From: Acidimicrobiales bacterium | GTDB lineage: Bacteria > Actinomycetota > Acidimicrobiia > Acidimicrobiales > JABEUL01 | DNA length: 10,300 nucleotides | Direction of reading: 5' to 3' | Assembly (NCBI GenBank): GCA_013044465.1 | Contig: JABEUL010000295.1 | Location: 1 to 10,300, forward strand | Part shown: positions 1-7,270 of the stretch, piece after piece | Position numbering within the stretch: the first letter of the stretch is position 1 | Layout of the letters: each line of letters starts with the position of its first letter | Position numbers and translations under genes: made by a program | The notes under the pieces: model-generated | What the model saw: the letters and a program-made list of their open reading frames with translations, nothing else | Database searches by the model: none | Told to the model about the DNA's origin: nothing

Positions 1-1382
1 AAGCTGGCCTAGCACTTACGTGGTTAAGGGCTTTCGGCGAGTTTGGAGCGACGGTTTTGGTCGCATACCATCCATACTCTTTTCCGGTTTTAACATATGT
101 GAACTTCTCAGGAACTGGACTTTTAAATACTACCTGGCCAACACTTTCTGCACTTTTGGTGGCAATCGTGGTTCTTTACATATTAAATCTCCTTTCCAGA
201 AGTAAGTCAAAGAACAGTCTCTTTGTGATTGAAGATATAGGTCCGGATCCATTAGTGCAGTATGAGGGTATTAAACCATGCAAACTTGAGCTTAAAGCCG
301 ATATGGTCAACGACGGATTTCATTTAGTGGCTGAAATGACTTCAAATTCTGGAAGACTGAGTATTTTGGGGCGCTCTGGGGCTGGCAAAACTACTTTGAT
401 AAAGGTACTCACTGGCATCGCTGGTGGGAAAAATCAAACAGTCAAGATAGATGACAAAGAGGTCGGATTTGAACCTCCTGGAGAAAGGTCAATTGGATAT
501 GTGCCCCAGGGTGGCGCACTTATCCCCCATGCGAAAGTTTATGATCAGTTTTTACTTAACTTCGGCCAAAGGCGAGCCTTGAAAAAAGGTCAGTTCAACT
601 CCGAAGAGATTAGACGTTTAAAGTTTTGGATAACGAGGCTAGGAATTTCTAATCATCTTGGCAAGTTGCCTCACGAGCTTTCTGGTGGCGAACGGCAGCG
701 GGTAGCAATAGCCAGGGCACTCAGCAAGGATGTGAAAGTACTGGTATTAGATGAACCATTTAATGGTCTCGATAGGGTCACAAAGCTAGATTTGCTTATC
801 GAAATGGTCGAGATATCTAGGCTTTGTGGCATTGGCCTAGTTTTAGTCACTCATGATCCGAGCGAAGCGGCCATAATGGGTGGCGATGTTGGAGTAATGG
901 ATTCTGGCAACTTGGTTCAGGTTGGATCTTTTCAGGAATTAATGGATAATCCGACTGATCCAGTAGTGGCGAAACTTTTGTGGTACTCGCCGATTAATGA
1001 CGGTGTTATTGAAGATGAGACATCTTTGAGCACTCAAAAAGGGCACTTTAAAGTTAATGCTAAGGGTTTGAGTGTCGGCCAAAAGGTTAAGTGGAGTGTG
1101 AAACCTGAGAGAGTTGTCGTAATTGACCACGAAAAAAGGAGTCTCTTGACAGGGGACTCAAGTAACTGGTATTCAGGAAATCTTGTTGCTGAGTTTAACT
1201 TTCTTGAAGGTTCAAGAGCCAAGGTGATTTTGTCAGATGGTTCCGAGGTACATGCCACTATTGTGCCAAGTGTGCAGGACATTTATGAAAGAAACGGCAG
1301 AACTATCCTGTCGCCAATACCTGTGGCTGTTGAAATAAACCCAAGTAATGTCCGACTTTGGGCTGAATGCTCAACAACATAG
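1..1382 (+). CDS. Molybdate-type ABC transporter, fused permease-ATPase (ModB-ModC), 5' partial
   Basis: The reading frame is open from the left edge (first full codon at position 3) to TAG at 1380-1382. The first residues (RAFGEFGATVLVAY) form the cytoplasmic EAA-loop signature of molybdate/tungstate/sulphate permeases. A last transmembrane helix (about 135-197) and a basic linker follow. The same chain then continues into an ATPase: Walker A GRSGAGKTT at 369-395, Q-loop VPQGG near 501, signature LSGGERQ at 678-698, Walker B VLVLDEP at 738-758, H-loop LVTHDP near 843-860. The C-terminal part from about 1040, with WSVKPERVVV, resembles a TOBE/Mop-like oxyanion-sensing domain. It should import an oxyanion across the inner membrane with a binding protein encoded outside the window. 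ModB-ModC fusions are known, for example in cyanobacteria. Molybdate is the likeliest substrate; tungstate or sulphate cannot be excluded. ATG at 57 lies inside the permease domain and is not the real start. Confidence 0.88.
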   Translation, partial: AGLALTWLRAFGEFGATVLVAYHPYSFPVLTYVNFSGTGLLNTTWPTLSALLVAIVVLYILNLLSRSKSKNSLFVIEDIGPDPLVQYEGIKPCKLELKADMVNDGFHLVAEMTSNSGRLSILGRSGAGKTTLIKVLTGIAGGKNQTVKIDDKEVGFEPPGERSIGYVPQGGALIPHAKVYDQFLLNFGQRRALKKGQFNSEEIRRLKFWITRLGISNHLGKLPHELSGGERQRVAIARALSKDVKVLVLDEPFNGLDRVTKLDLLIEMVEISRLCGIGLVLVTHDPSEAAIMGGDVGVMDSGNLVQVGSFQELMDNPTDPVVAKLLWYSPINDGVIEDETSLSTQKGHFKVNAKGLSVGQKVKWSVKPERVVVIDHEKRSLLTGDSSNWYSGNLVAEFNFLEGSRAKVILSDGSEVHATIVPSVQDIYERNGRTILSPIPVAVEINPSNVRLWAECSTT

Positions 1383-1472
1383 TCCGCAAATGTTTGTCTA
1401 CTCACTTAGAATAAGTGGTGATAGCAAGAAGTTTAATTTGGGAAATACTCAAAGGAGTAGAGGAAGTGAGTC

Positions 1473-1934
1473 ATGGAAAGAAAAAGCAGCAAGCAACGGA
1501 TAGTTGTCGGAATTGACGGTTCTGAACAATCTAGGGACGCTCTTGAATGGGCTATTGGTGAAGCTCACCTAAGGGGTGCAAAATTAGAAGTAGTTCACGC
1601 TTGGATCTGGCCATCTTTAAACTCCGAGCACCCATCTTATCCAGCAATTACCGAACCTGATCAAGAAGCAAAAGCCTTCTTAAGTAAATTTACAAAAGAA
1701 GTCTTGGAAAAAGTACCAGCTCCTGATCTGGAGATTGAAGAAATTACCCTAGTAGGTCCAGCCGCACTTGTCCTAGATGAACAAGCAGAAGGCGCAGATT
1801 TATTGGTTGTTGGCGCACGTGGACATGGAGGTTTTGCTGGGCTGCTTTTGGGTTCAGTGAGTCAACAGGTGACTCATCATGCACCTTGTCCAGTCGTCAT
1901 TATTAGAAAGCACACTTTTGAGGTCGGCCATTGA
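1473..1934 (+). CDS. Universal stress protein, UspA family, single domain
   Basis: This is a 153-residue single Usp domain, the usual length. The N-terminal strand and turn (VVGIDGSEQSRDALEWA, residues 11-27) is the family's nucleotide-binding start. The C-terminal motif G-x2-G-x9-G-S is intact (G114, G117, G127, S128), which in this family marks the ATP-binding type. The ending HHAPCPVVIIR is typical of actinobacterial members. Purine-rich stretches precede the ATG (AAAGGAG at 1451-1457 and GAGGAAG closer in), and the nearer one is at workable spacing. It sits 90 nt after the transporter gene, so co-transcription is possible but not shown. Its stop overlaps the thioesterase start by 4 bp, which implies translational coupling. 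A cytoplasmic ATP-dependent stress or energy-status role is inferred from the family; no specific partner can be read from the sequence. Confidence 0.93.
   Translation: MERKSSKQRIVVGIDGSEQSRDALEWAIGEAHLRGAKLEVVHAWIWPSLNSEHPSYPAITEPDQEAKAFLSKFTKEVLEKVPAPDLEIEEITLVGPAALVLDEQAEGADLLVVGARGHGGFAGLLLGSVSQQVTHHAPCPVVIIRKHTFEVGH
1920..1933 (+). promoter_or_regulatory. RBS and TTG start for the thioesterase, inside the usp 3' end
   Basis: GAGG at 1920-1923 lies 7 nt before the TTG at 1931-1933. The TTG shares bases with the usp stop codon TGA (1932-1934). This decides a non-ATG start and a 4-bp overlap. Confidence 0.6.
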
Positions 1935-2572
1935 GAGAAGACCATGTTTTAGATATTTCAGCCAACCGCGTATTGGCTGCCGATGCGATTCGGAAACTGG
2001 GTCATGCCTTTGTGGCCCATGATGTTGATGACAAACTATTAGGAGCAATGGCTAAGGCAATTGATGAAATTCTGCCTAGAGTAGAAGCTTCGCCCAAGCG
2101 GTCTCGTGCCGTTGATGCTATGAAGAGAGCTGCATTCTCCTCAGTTCCAGAAGATGGAGAGACTACAGAGCACTTTCCAGATTGCATAGTATCTGGAAAA
2201 GCCAACCCGATGGGTGTAGCGGCAACGGGATTTCGAGATGGGGAGGAGGCAGTTGTAAGAGTTGTATTAGGTGCAGCTTTTGAGGGAGCTCCTGGAAGGG
2301 CTCATGGCGGCATAGTAGCTGCTTTGTTTGATGACACTATGGGATTTGTCCTCTCCATTTTGGCCACTCCGGCCTATACCGGAAGACTAAGTATCAATTA
2401 CAGGAAACCTACGCCTATGGGGGAGGAGATCGAATTTCGTGGACGATGTATTTCCCAGGAAGGCAGAAAGATCACAATGACGGCAGAGGCCAGCTGCAAT
2501 GGAGACATTTTTGCAGATGCGGAGGGACTTTTCATCACGGTGCCTTCTCATAAGTTTGTGACAGGCACTTAG
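1931..2572 (+). CDS. Hotdog-fold acyl-CoA thioesterase, PaaI/4HBT superfamily
   Basis: This 213-residue protein ends in a hotdog domain. The motif RAHGGIVAALFDDTMG (residues 123-138) gives the HGG turn and the acidic residues (D134/D135) at the usual catalytic helix position. The strand RLSINYRKPTPMGEEIEFRG (152-171) is the central beta-strand typical of PaaI-like thioesterases. Residues 1-85 form an additional, probably helical N-terminal region, as in longer family members. The start is TTG at 1931, overlapping the upstream TGA as ATTGA; GAGG at 1920-1923 stands 7 nt before it and supports this choice over the internal ATG at 2048. The enzyme probably hydrolyses an acyl-CoA thioester in the cytoplasm; chain length and substrate cannot be told. 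Coupling to a Usp gene suggests co-regulation under stress, which is inference. Confidence 0.87.
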   Translation: MREDHVLDISANRVLAADAIRKLGHAFVAHDVDDKLLGAMAKAIDEILPRVEASPKRSRAVDAMKRAAFSSVPEDGETTEHFPDCIVSGKANPMGVAATGFRDGEEAVVRVVLGAAFEGAPGRAHGGIVAALFDDTMGFVLSILATPAYTGRLSINYRKPTPMGEEIEFRGRCISQEGRKITMTAEASCNGDIFADAEGLFITVPSHKFVTGT

Positions 2573-2575
2573 AAA

Positions 2576-2600
2576 GCTTGATTTTCTAACTAGATCAAGC
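2576..2600. terminator. Candidate bidirectional terminator between convergent genes
   Basis: GCTTGAT (2576-2582) and ATCAAGC (2594-2600) form a 7-bp stem around an 11-nt loop. It lies right after the thioesterase stop and just before the end of the convergent methyltransferase gene. The U-tracts are weak: AAGTTTTCT begins about 10 nt later on the + strand, and TTTCTAAG follows directly on the - strand. Position supports a shared terminator; the short AT-rich stem keeps confidence moderate. Confidence 0.45.
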
Positions 2601-2618
2601 AGGTGACTCTAAGTTTTC

Positions 2619-3944
2619 TCATACGAGAATTTCATCATTGGATTTTAAAAGTTGAATCCTATTTGATGGAAAGAGACTCTCACCATCAGCCGTGGGCTTA
2701 ACTGCAAGGACCTGATGGATATTGGTTCGGTTTGCTTCGAAATTTATTGCAGATGCCGCCATATACAAATGCCACACCCGGGCTCTGCCCGAGCCTACCA
2801 ATTTGACAGCTTCCTCCCAATTTGATTCCAAGTTTTCCACCCAGTGCCGCAACGTTTTTGCATAGTGCTCCCTGAGTGATTCAACGTCTCTTACTTCAAA
2901 ACCGCTCTGCTGCATGGTTGATACAACTCTTCCAACCTCTAGAAGTTCTCCATCTGGGAAAACAAATCTATTTATGAATGAGTTTCGGTCAAAACCTTTT
3001 TCCCACCATCCTTTATGTTTGAACGGACGCGATATGCCATGATTTAGCATTCTGCCACCTTCATTTAAAAGGGAGTGCATTTTTTGAAAATAGGTCAATA
3101 ATTGAGCTTCTCCAACATGTTCGAACATGCCAATTGAAGAAATAGCATCAAAAGGCTCACTATCAAGATCGCGATAATCAGACTCCAAAATCTTGATCTG
3201 GTCAGTCAAGGACATCTCGCCGATGCGCTCTCTTGCCAGGGAAGCCTGCTCTTTTGAAAGAGTTATCCCGACCCCTACTACTCCATAATGCTTAGCTGCA
3301 TGAATGAGCATTCCTCCCCATCCACACCCAACATCTAAAAGTCTCATTCCAGGTTTAAGCCCTAGTTTTCTACATATCAATGAGTATTTGGCTTCCTGTG
3401 CTTGTGCGAGATTCATATCTTCATCTTCAAAATATGCACACGAGTAAGTAAGTGAGTCTCCTAAAATCAGTCTGTAGAAATCATTCGAAATGTCGTAATG
3501 ATATGAAATTGCAGACTTGTCTCTATTTTTGGAATGGAGTCCCACCAACTTTGCCAACTGAGTTGGAATCTCCTCAGGTGGTCTTCCAGGTGGAAGTCCT
3601 ATACCGCCGAGAGAATAAAGCGAAGAAAGCAACTTCAATTTTTCAGCGACGCCTAGTTTTAATCCTGAAGACTCTTCAATTGCTGGACTCCTTTGAATAT
3701 TGTCCAGAAGTTCCAAAATATTGCCTTCAAAATCAATCTGACCAAGAACATAAGCTCTAGCTAAAGCGAGTTCACTTGGTGCAAAGAGTAATTGTCTTAG
3801 CACTATTGGTGACTTAATGATTAGATAGGATTTACTATCTTGTGAACCAATATAACTTCCATCCCAAAACCGAATTGGAACTGGTGGCTTGGAACCAAGA
3901 AATCGATAAACGACTGGCTTTAAGGATTCAGCAACGCTTTCCAT
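2619..3944 (-). CDS. Cyclopropane-fatty-acyl-phospholipid synthase/UfaA1-like SAM methyltransferase
   Basis: This 441-residue protein matches the usual length of the family. The actinobacterial N-terminal region (FWDGSYIGS, ELALARAYVLGQIDFEG, residues 27-74) precedes the methyltransferase core. The core shows YHYDISNDFYRLILGDSLTYSCAYF (148-172), the SAM loop LLDVGCGWGG (202-211) and GMFEHVGE (272-279), whose Glu corresponds to the bicarbonate-binding position of Cfa. The family transfers a methylene unit from SAM onto the double bond of membrane-phospholipid acyl chains. The C-terminal catalytic Cys of E. coli Cfa appears replaced: AASAINFEANR (396-406) has Ser398 there by eye. This is closer to the UfaA1/BfaB/TmsB group, which makes 10-methylene and then 10-methyl fatty acids. 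No flavin reductase partner lies beside it, so the product stays open. AGGAAGG sits just upstream of the ATG at 3944. Confidence 0.9.
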   Translation of the reverse strand: MESVAESLKPVVYRFLGSKPPVPIRFWDGSYIGSQDSKSYLIIKSPIVLRQLLFAPSELALARAYVLGQIDFEGNILELLDNIQRSPAIEESSGLKLGVAEKLKLLSSLYSLGGIGLPPGRPPEEIPTQLAKLVGLHSKNRDKSAISYHYDISNDFYRLILGDSLTYSCAYFEDEDMNLAQAQEAKYSLICRKLGLKPGMRLLDVGCGWGGMLIHAAKHYGVVGVGITLSKEQASLARERIGEMSLTDQIKILESDYRDLDSEPFDAISSIGMFEHVGEAQLLTYFQKMHSLLNEGGRMLNHGISRPFKHKGWWEKGFDRNSFINRFVFPDGELLEVGRVVSTMQQSGFEVRDVESLREHYAKTLRHWVENLESNWEEAVKLVGSGRARVWHLYMAASAINFEANRTNIHQVLAVKPTADGESLFPSNRIQLLKSNDEILV

Positions 3945-3999
3945 CTAAACCTTCCTATATATATTTTACCAACAATTAAGGGTAAGTAATTTAATATTT

Positions 4000-4075
4000 T
4001 GGTGGTCGAGACCGGCGTCGATCCGGTGACCTCACGCTTTTCAGGCGCGCGCTCTACCAACTGAGCTACTCGACC
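4000..4075 (-). tRNA. tRNA-Phe (GAA)
   Basis: The - strand folds into a full cloverleaf. The acceptor stem GGTCGAG/CTCGACC is perfectly paired, followed by discriminator A and an encoded CCA (4000-4002). The D-arm contains AGCTCAGTTGGTAGAGC. The anticodon loop CTGAAAA gives GAA (+ strand 4040-4042). The T-arm loop contains the standard G-T-purine pattern in degenerate form (GGATCGACGCC). It lies 17 nt downstream of tRNA-Asp and was probably cut from the same transcript. Confidence 0.97.
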
Positions 4076-4092
4076 AAATCAAACCATAAGGA

Positions 4093-4170
4093 TGGCGGAC
4101 CTGACGGGATTTGAACCCGCGACCTTCGGCTTGACAGGCCGACGTGCACTCCAGGCTGCACTACAGGTCC
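4093..4170 (-). tRNA. tRNA-Asp (GTC)
   Basis: The - strand cloverleaf has acceptor stem GGACCTG/CAGGTCC, discriminator G and encoded CCA (4093-4095). The anticodon loop CTGTCAA gives GTC (+ strand 4133-4135). The T-arm GCGGGTTCAAATCCCGT is canonical. It is the first gene of a tandem Asp-Phe pair, a common bacterial arrangement. Confidence 0.97.
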
Positions 4171-4186
4171 AAGAAGGCAGATAAAG

Positions 4187-4195
4187 TCTATACCA
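4187..4195 (-). promoter_or_regulatory. Candidate extended -10 promoter of the tRNA pair
   Basis: The - strand reads TGGTATAGA, a TATAAT-like -10 box with an upstream TG. It ends 17 nt before the tRNA-Asp 5' end, suitable for a short precursor leader. No convincing -35 lies at 16-18 nt, so this would depend on the extended -10. Confidence 0.4.
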
Positions 4196-4338
4196 TCTCA
4201 TGCTACCTCCGCTACCAGGAAACCAATCTGTCAATGGCCCCCCAATTCCAATTAGCCTGAGGCGTCCATTTTACTATTGGACCACTAAATTCACATTGTT
4301 CTTATAAAACATGGCCTACTATTAAACCAGGTGGGAAA

Positions 4339-4929
4339 TTACTTCTGGAAAAATCTTGTCCGCAAGTTACCCCAGTTATTCCTATAAGTTAAGTAACCCA
4401 GGGCTCCCAATATCACAACTAGGATAAGCAAAATAATCCATATTGAAGAAGACGATGACCCAGGACTGGGCAAGGTCGAAGATGACACATGCGTTGGCGA
4501 CGAGGACCCGCTACTACCTTTTGCACCAGGAGATCCTCCGCCACCTGCCGGGGTGGAGTTGACAGAGGTGATGGGTGCACTTGTACCACTATTAGAACCA
4601 CCACTATTAGAGCCACCACTATTCGCACTACCTGAATTGCCAGATGCAGGCAAAGTGCGACCCGGCACAGTGCTAACTAAGGCAGAGACCATGCCAGCAG
4701 GAAAACTGACAGAAGAAGAACCTGAAGAAGGCGGAATTTCAACCGTAGTTGTAACACCGCTATTTCCGCTATTTCCCCTAATTCCACCAAAAGTTGGAGG
4801 CGGACTGCTGGGATTGGTACTTCCTGTTAAACCTGAGGCAACCGAGGAGTGAAATAGTGCAGCTAAAAGTATGATAATTATACTTATTGCTCCAGAAATT
4901 ATTACCTTTGATTTAATTTGATTAACCAT
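4339..4929 (-). CDS. Ser/Gly/Pro-rich envelope protein with hydrophobic segment at each end
   Basis: I do not recognise a named family. The 196 residues begin with a basic N-terminus and hydrophobic segment (9-26) followed by SSVASG, which reads as a signal peptide or signal anchor. Residues 33-160 are low-complexity Ser, Gly, Asn, Pro and Thr, including NSGGSNSGGSNSG (103-115), and should be a flexible, possibly glycosylated linker. At the C-terminus LPSPG (153-157) precedes a 20-residue hydrophobic helix (163-182) and a basic tail (RNNWGNLRTRFFQK). It has no cysteine. This is either a single-pass wall-spanning tether or a divergent sortase-type substrate. The ATG comes 3 nt after the stop of the giant PilX-like gene, with AAGGA inside the end of that gene, so the two are translationally coupled. 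A role in anchoring or displaying the pilus is inferred from this coupling only. Confidence 0.8.
   Translation of the reverse strand: MVNQIKSKVIISGAISIIIILLAALFHSSVASGLTGSTNPSSPPPTFGGIRGNSGNSGVTTTVEIPPSSGSSSVSFPAGMVSALVSTVPGRTLPASGNSGSANSGGSNSGGSNSGTSAPITSVNSTPAGGGGSPGAKGSSGSSSPTHVSSSTLPSPGSSSSSIWIILLILVVILGALGYLTYRNNWGNLRTRFFQK
4585..4627. repeat. 15-bp tandem repeat, about 2.9 copies, in the linker coding region
   Basis: Unit ACCACTATTAGAACC (4585-4599) is repeated with one change at 4600-4614 and partly at 4615-4627. It is in frame and encodes the SNSGG repeats of the linker, so copy-number change would alter linker length without a frameshift. Confidence 0.8.
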
Positions 4930-4932
4930 AAA

Positions 4933-7185
4933 CTAAGATCCTTCGGCATATTGATATGGAGTATACACTGGTTGGGGAAACAGAGGAGGATAGTTTACCG
5001 GGTTACTATACTGCGTATCCCAACTTGTTTGAAACCCGCAGTAACCAGATGTTCCGACCAAACAGTTGTTGAGAGTGAAGTTAGAATCTAAGGAACCATT
5101 AACTGTGATCGTACCTTCCAATGGCCCATCGCTTCCCGGACCACAATTTCCATTGTTAGAACAAGCATTACTTACAAGATTGTCGACTCCAAACGCATGA
5201 GTTGCAGCCAATATAGCTCCATCAATAGTTATATTGGCGTGAGGCTCATTTCCGGAGTAAGAACCTGCTGCCCCATAGTATCCATAGTCACCTGGAAGGT
5301 TGACTAAAGTGAAATAGGTTGCTGCCAACCCAAGTGAATCAGCCTTTGCTTGATTGTCATCTGCAGTATTTGATATGTTGGCATACTGGCTGTTAGATGG
5401 ATTCAACGGATTCGCATATGTGAGTGATCCGGTAACTATGATATTTGAATCTGATCCGAATGTGGCATATGCGTCAAATTTCGAACCCGAACCCGTATTT
5501 CCATTTCCACCCTGTATCAAAAGGTCCCCTCTCCACTTGCAGGTCTGCTGCTCTTTTGGAGGATTTGTCCCAATTCCAGCAGTTCCAGTGTTTGGAGCAA
5601 CTACTTCGCCCTCTACATTTGGACAAAATGAAACACTTCCTTGCTCAGATAAGGGCACATCTTGGACATATACCGCACCATTACCTTTATAAATCCCGTT
5701 CTTTGACGTCAAACCTGGTTCGGGAACATTTACTATACAAGTTGGACTTTCCGAATTTCCTGCAGCAAGACAACCTGTCCCAGGAGTACCACATGACTGC
5801 CCACTCCCACTGATATTTTCGTTGTAAAAACTGGGATCTGCAATTGTATCCGGACTATATACAGCCATTCTCCCACCAGTTAGGAGCCTAATTACAGTAG
5901 GTCCGGTATACAAACATCCAGCTAATTTCGCCATATTAGACAAGCTCGTCAGTTGTGGAGGAGGGGATATTAGAGCCTTCAATCGCTGTATTCCATTAGT
6001 AGTATTTTTAGAGGTAAATGTAGGTGACTGACCACCGCAACCAGTCCCACCACCAGCACCATACTCACTGTAGTAAGGGCTGCCAATATTGTAATTATTA
6101 TTGGTGAATCCGCCCGAGGACCCAGGTCCGAAAAAAGATTGATTGGACATCCACTGCCTAATTGTGTTGTTGTAAGGACCCGAATATATGGGATTACCCG
6201 TATAAGCATTTCCGTTAAAGGTTATCCCACAGTCCCATATGACATCCGAAGAGTATACAGGGCCATTGAAAGTGGAACCATAGTCTTCATAGGTGTTTAA
6301 ACACGCAACCGAGTTATCAGGATTACTCGGATCTTTCCAAGTACCGTAATTAGGTCCATAAGGGTTAGTCGGATAGTGACCTGTAGCGTTAGGAGAAGGT
6401 GTTCCTGTGAATCTATTATGCTTAGCCCACATATAAATAGCGCAGTTTTTAAGTGCCGCGTTATATTGAGCAGCTGATTCAGTATAAATGCCATTAGCAT
6501 TCGGCGTACCGTAAGTTAAAGCATCTGCTGGGTCATCAGCGGAATAGTTAGTATATGCGGCAAACTGCAATAACGAAGCTACAGGTTGATTCAAACTCAG
6601 TGAAGACGTCACGCTGGTATTGCCTTCACATGAAGTATCCCCAGTCGTGCTCGAGAGGGCTGGAACTACGCAACCAGTCGAATTGACCTGAATTGTGCAA
6701 CCTCGTCCATTCCCACTGGGAGGTATTCCTCCGGAAATTTCACACTCAGCAACTGAGGCACAAGGGCGCGTTTTATGGAGTGTCGAGTCATAATATAGGC
6801 AATTGGGGAATGACAGTGTGACAGCGTATTTCTCTAAAAAGTTACCGGCATTAGCGCATTGAGTAGGTGACGTAGTAGTTGTGTTCGTGCAAGAAACTAT
6901 GGCAGGCACCAGACCCGGACAAGTTGTAGTGCACTTTTGAAGTAGTGCCTGCAATGCACTTACGTCATTTTCAAATTGGCTTAATCCGGCTTGAGATGCG
7001 CTTTGGGCTGCATGAACGTATACATCGCCCTGATTAGTATTGTTTAAATTCACCGTCGCGGTCATTAGTCCAATTGCCATTAAAAGCAGAACTGTAAGCA
7101 CTAGCATGACAATTATAAGCGCCTGACCCTTATCATCTTTATCAAATTTCCTGCGAACTAATTTTAATAATCTGGATTCTCTCAT
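4933..7185 (-). CDS. Giant PilX-like pilus assembly protein, cysteine-rich, 750 residues
   Basis: The N-terminus has a basic leader (RRKFDKDDKG, 11-20), then a hydrophobic helix (residues 21-42) in PilX_N style: GQALIIVMLVL, with no Glu at +5 after G20, as in other PilX proteins. Residues 43-80 continue as an amphipathic pilin-like helix. The rest, about 670 residues, should be outside the membrane and is rich in Asn, Gly, Ser, Thr and Tyr. It contains 24 cysteines (first C85, last C716), an even number and often closely spaced. From about 500 the pattern becomes short beta-strands: GAVYVQDV, NIIVTGSLTY (581-590), DSLGLAATYF (616-625), NITIDGAILAATHAFGVDN (651-669), GTITVNGSL (691-699). This resembles beta-helix-like domains in large PilX-type proteins, recalled by pattern only. 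Ordinary PilX proteins are near 200 residues, so this is a large exposed tip or adhesin candidate. GGAGAAG precedes the ATG at a normal distance. Confidence 0.82.
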   Translation of the reverse strand: MRESRLLKLVRRKFDKDDKGQALIIVMLVLTVLLLMAIGLMTATVNLNNTNQGDVYVHAAQSASQAGLSQFENDVSALQALLQKCTTTCPGLVPAIVSCTNTTTTSPTQCANAGNFLEKYAVTLSFPNCLYYDSTLHKTRPCASVAECEISGGIPPSGNGRGCTIQVNSTGCVVPALSSTTGDTSCEGNTSVTSSLSLNQPVASLLQFAAYTNYSADDPADALTYGTPNANGIYTESAAQYNAALKNCAIYMWAKHNRFTGTPSPNATGHYPTNPYGPNYGTWKDPSNPDNSVACLNTYEDYGSTFNGPVYSSDVIWDCGITFNGNAYTGNPIYSGPYNNTIRQWMSNQSFFGPGSSGGFTNNNYNIGSPYYSEYGAGGGTGCGGQSPTFTSKNTTNGIQRLKALISPPPQLTSLSNMAKLAGCLYTGPTVIRLLTGGRMAVYSPDTIADPSFYNENISGSGQSCGTPGTGCLAAGNSESPTCIVNVPEPGLTSKNGIYKGNGAVYVQDVPLSEQGSVSFCPNVEGEVVAPNTGTAGIGTNPPKEQQTCKWRGDLLIQGGNGNTGSGSKFDAYATFGSDSNIIVTGSLTYANPLNPSNSQYANISNTADDNQAKADSLGLAATYFTLVNLPGDYGYYGAAGSYSGNEPHANITIDGAILAATHAFGVDNLVSNACSNNGNCGPGSDGPLEGTITVNGSLDSNFTLNNCLVGTSGYCGFQTSWDTQYSNPVNYPPLFPQPVYTPYQYAEGS

Positions 7186-7270
7186 TTGACTTCTCCAATC
7201 AATTTAACGCGACAACTATCACAATTTTGATGAAACTTCAGAAATCTATAAATGTCTTTAAAAGTAATCG

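Noticed and set aside
1403..1417. CACTTA/TAAGTG hairpin between the transporter and usp genes, with TAGAAT inside that looks like a -10
   Set aside because: The hairpin has no T-tract, and TAGAAT has no -35 at a usable distance. Neither a terminator nor a promoter can be supported.
3452..3760. 102-codon + strand ORF opposite the methyltransferase gene
   Set aside because: It lies entirely antisense to a conserved gene and has no family features.
4000..4170. tRNA genes as an integration site for a mobile element
   Set aside because: No integrase, no repeated tRNA 3' end and no compositional break is visible nearby in the window.
4229..4234. Perfect TTGACA -35 box on the - strand upstream of the tRNA genes
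   Set aside because: It is 36 nt from the best -10 box (TATAGA at 4187-4192), and no -10 lies at 16-18 nt, so it cannot form a normal promoter with it.
4171..4338. Possible terminator at the end of the pilus operon (GTCCA/TGGAC stem near 4272-4291)
   Set aside because: The stem is 5 bp and is not followed by a T-tract on the - strand; I cannot support a terminator here.
4553..4852. Pro/Leu/Glu-rich + strand ORF opposite the Ser/Gly-rich protein
   Set aside because: Its composition simply mirrors the repetitive low-complexity sequence on the coding strand.
5354..5813. Open reading frames on the + strand inside the giant PilX-like gene
   Set aside because: They are opposite-strand shadows of a well-supported gene, have low-complexity or mixed composition, and show no recognisable domain.
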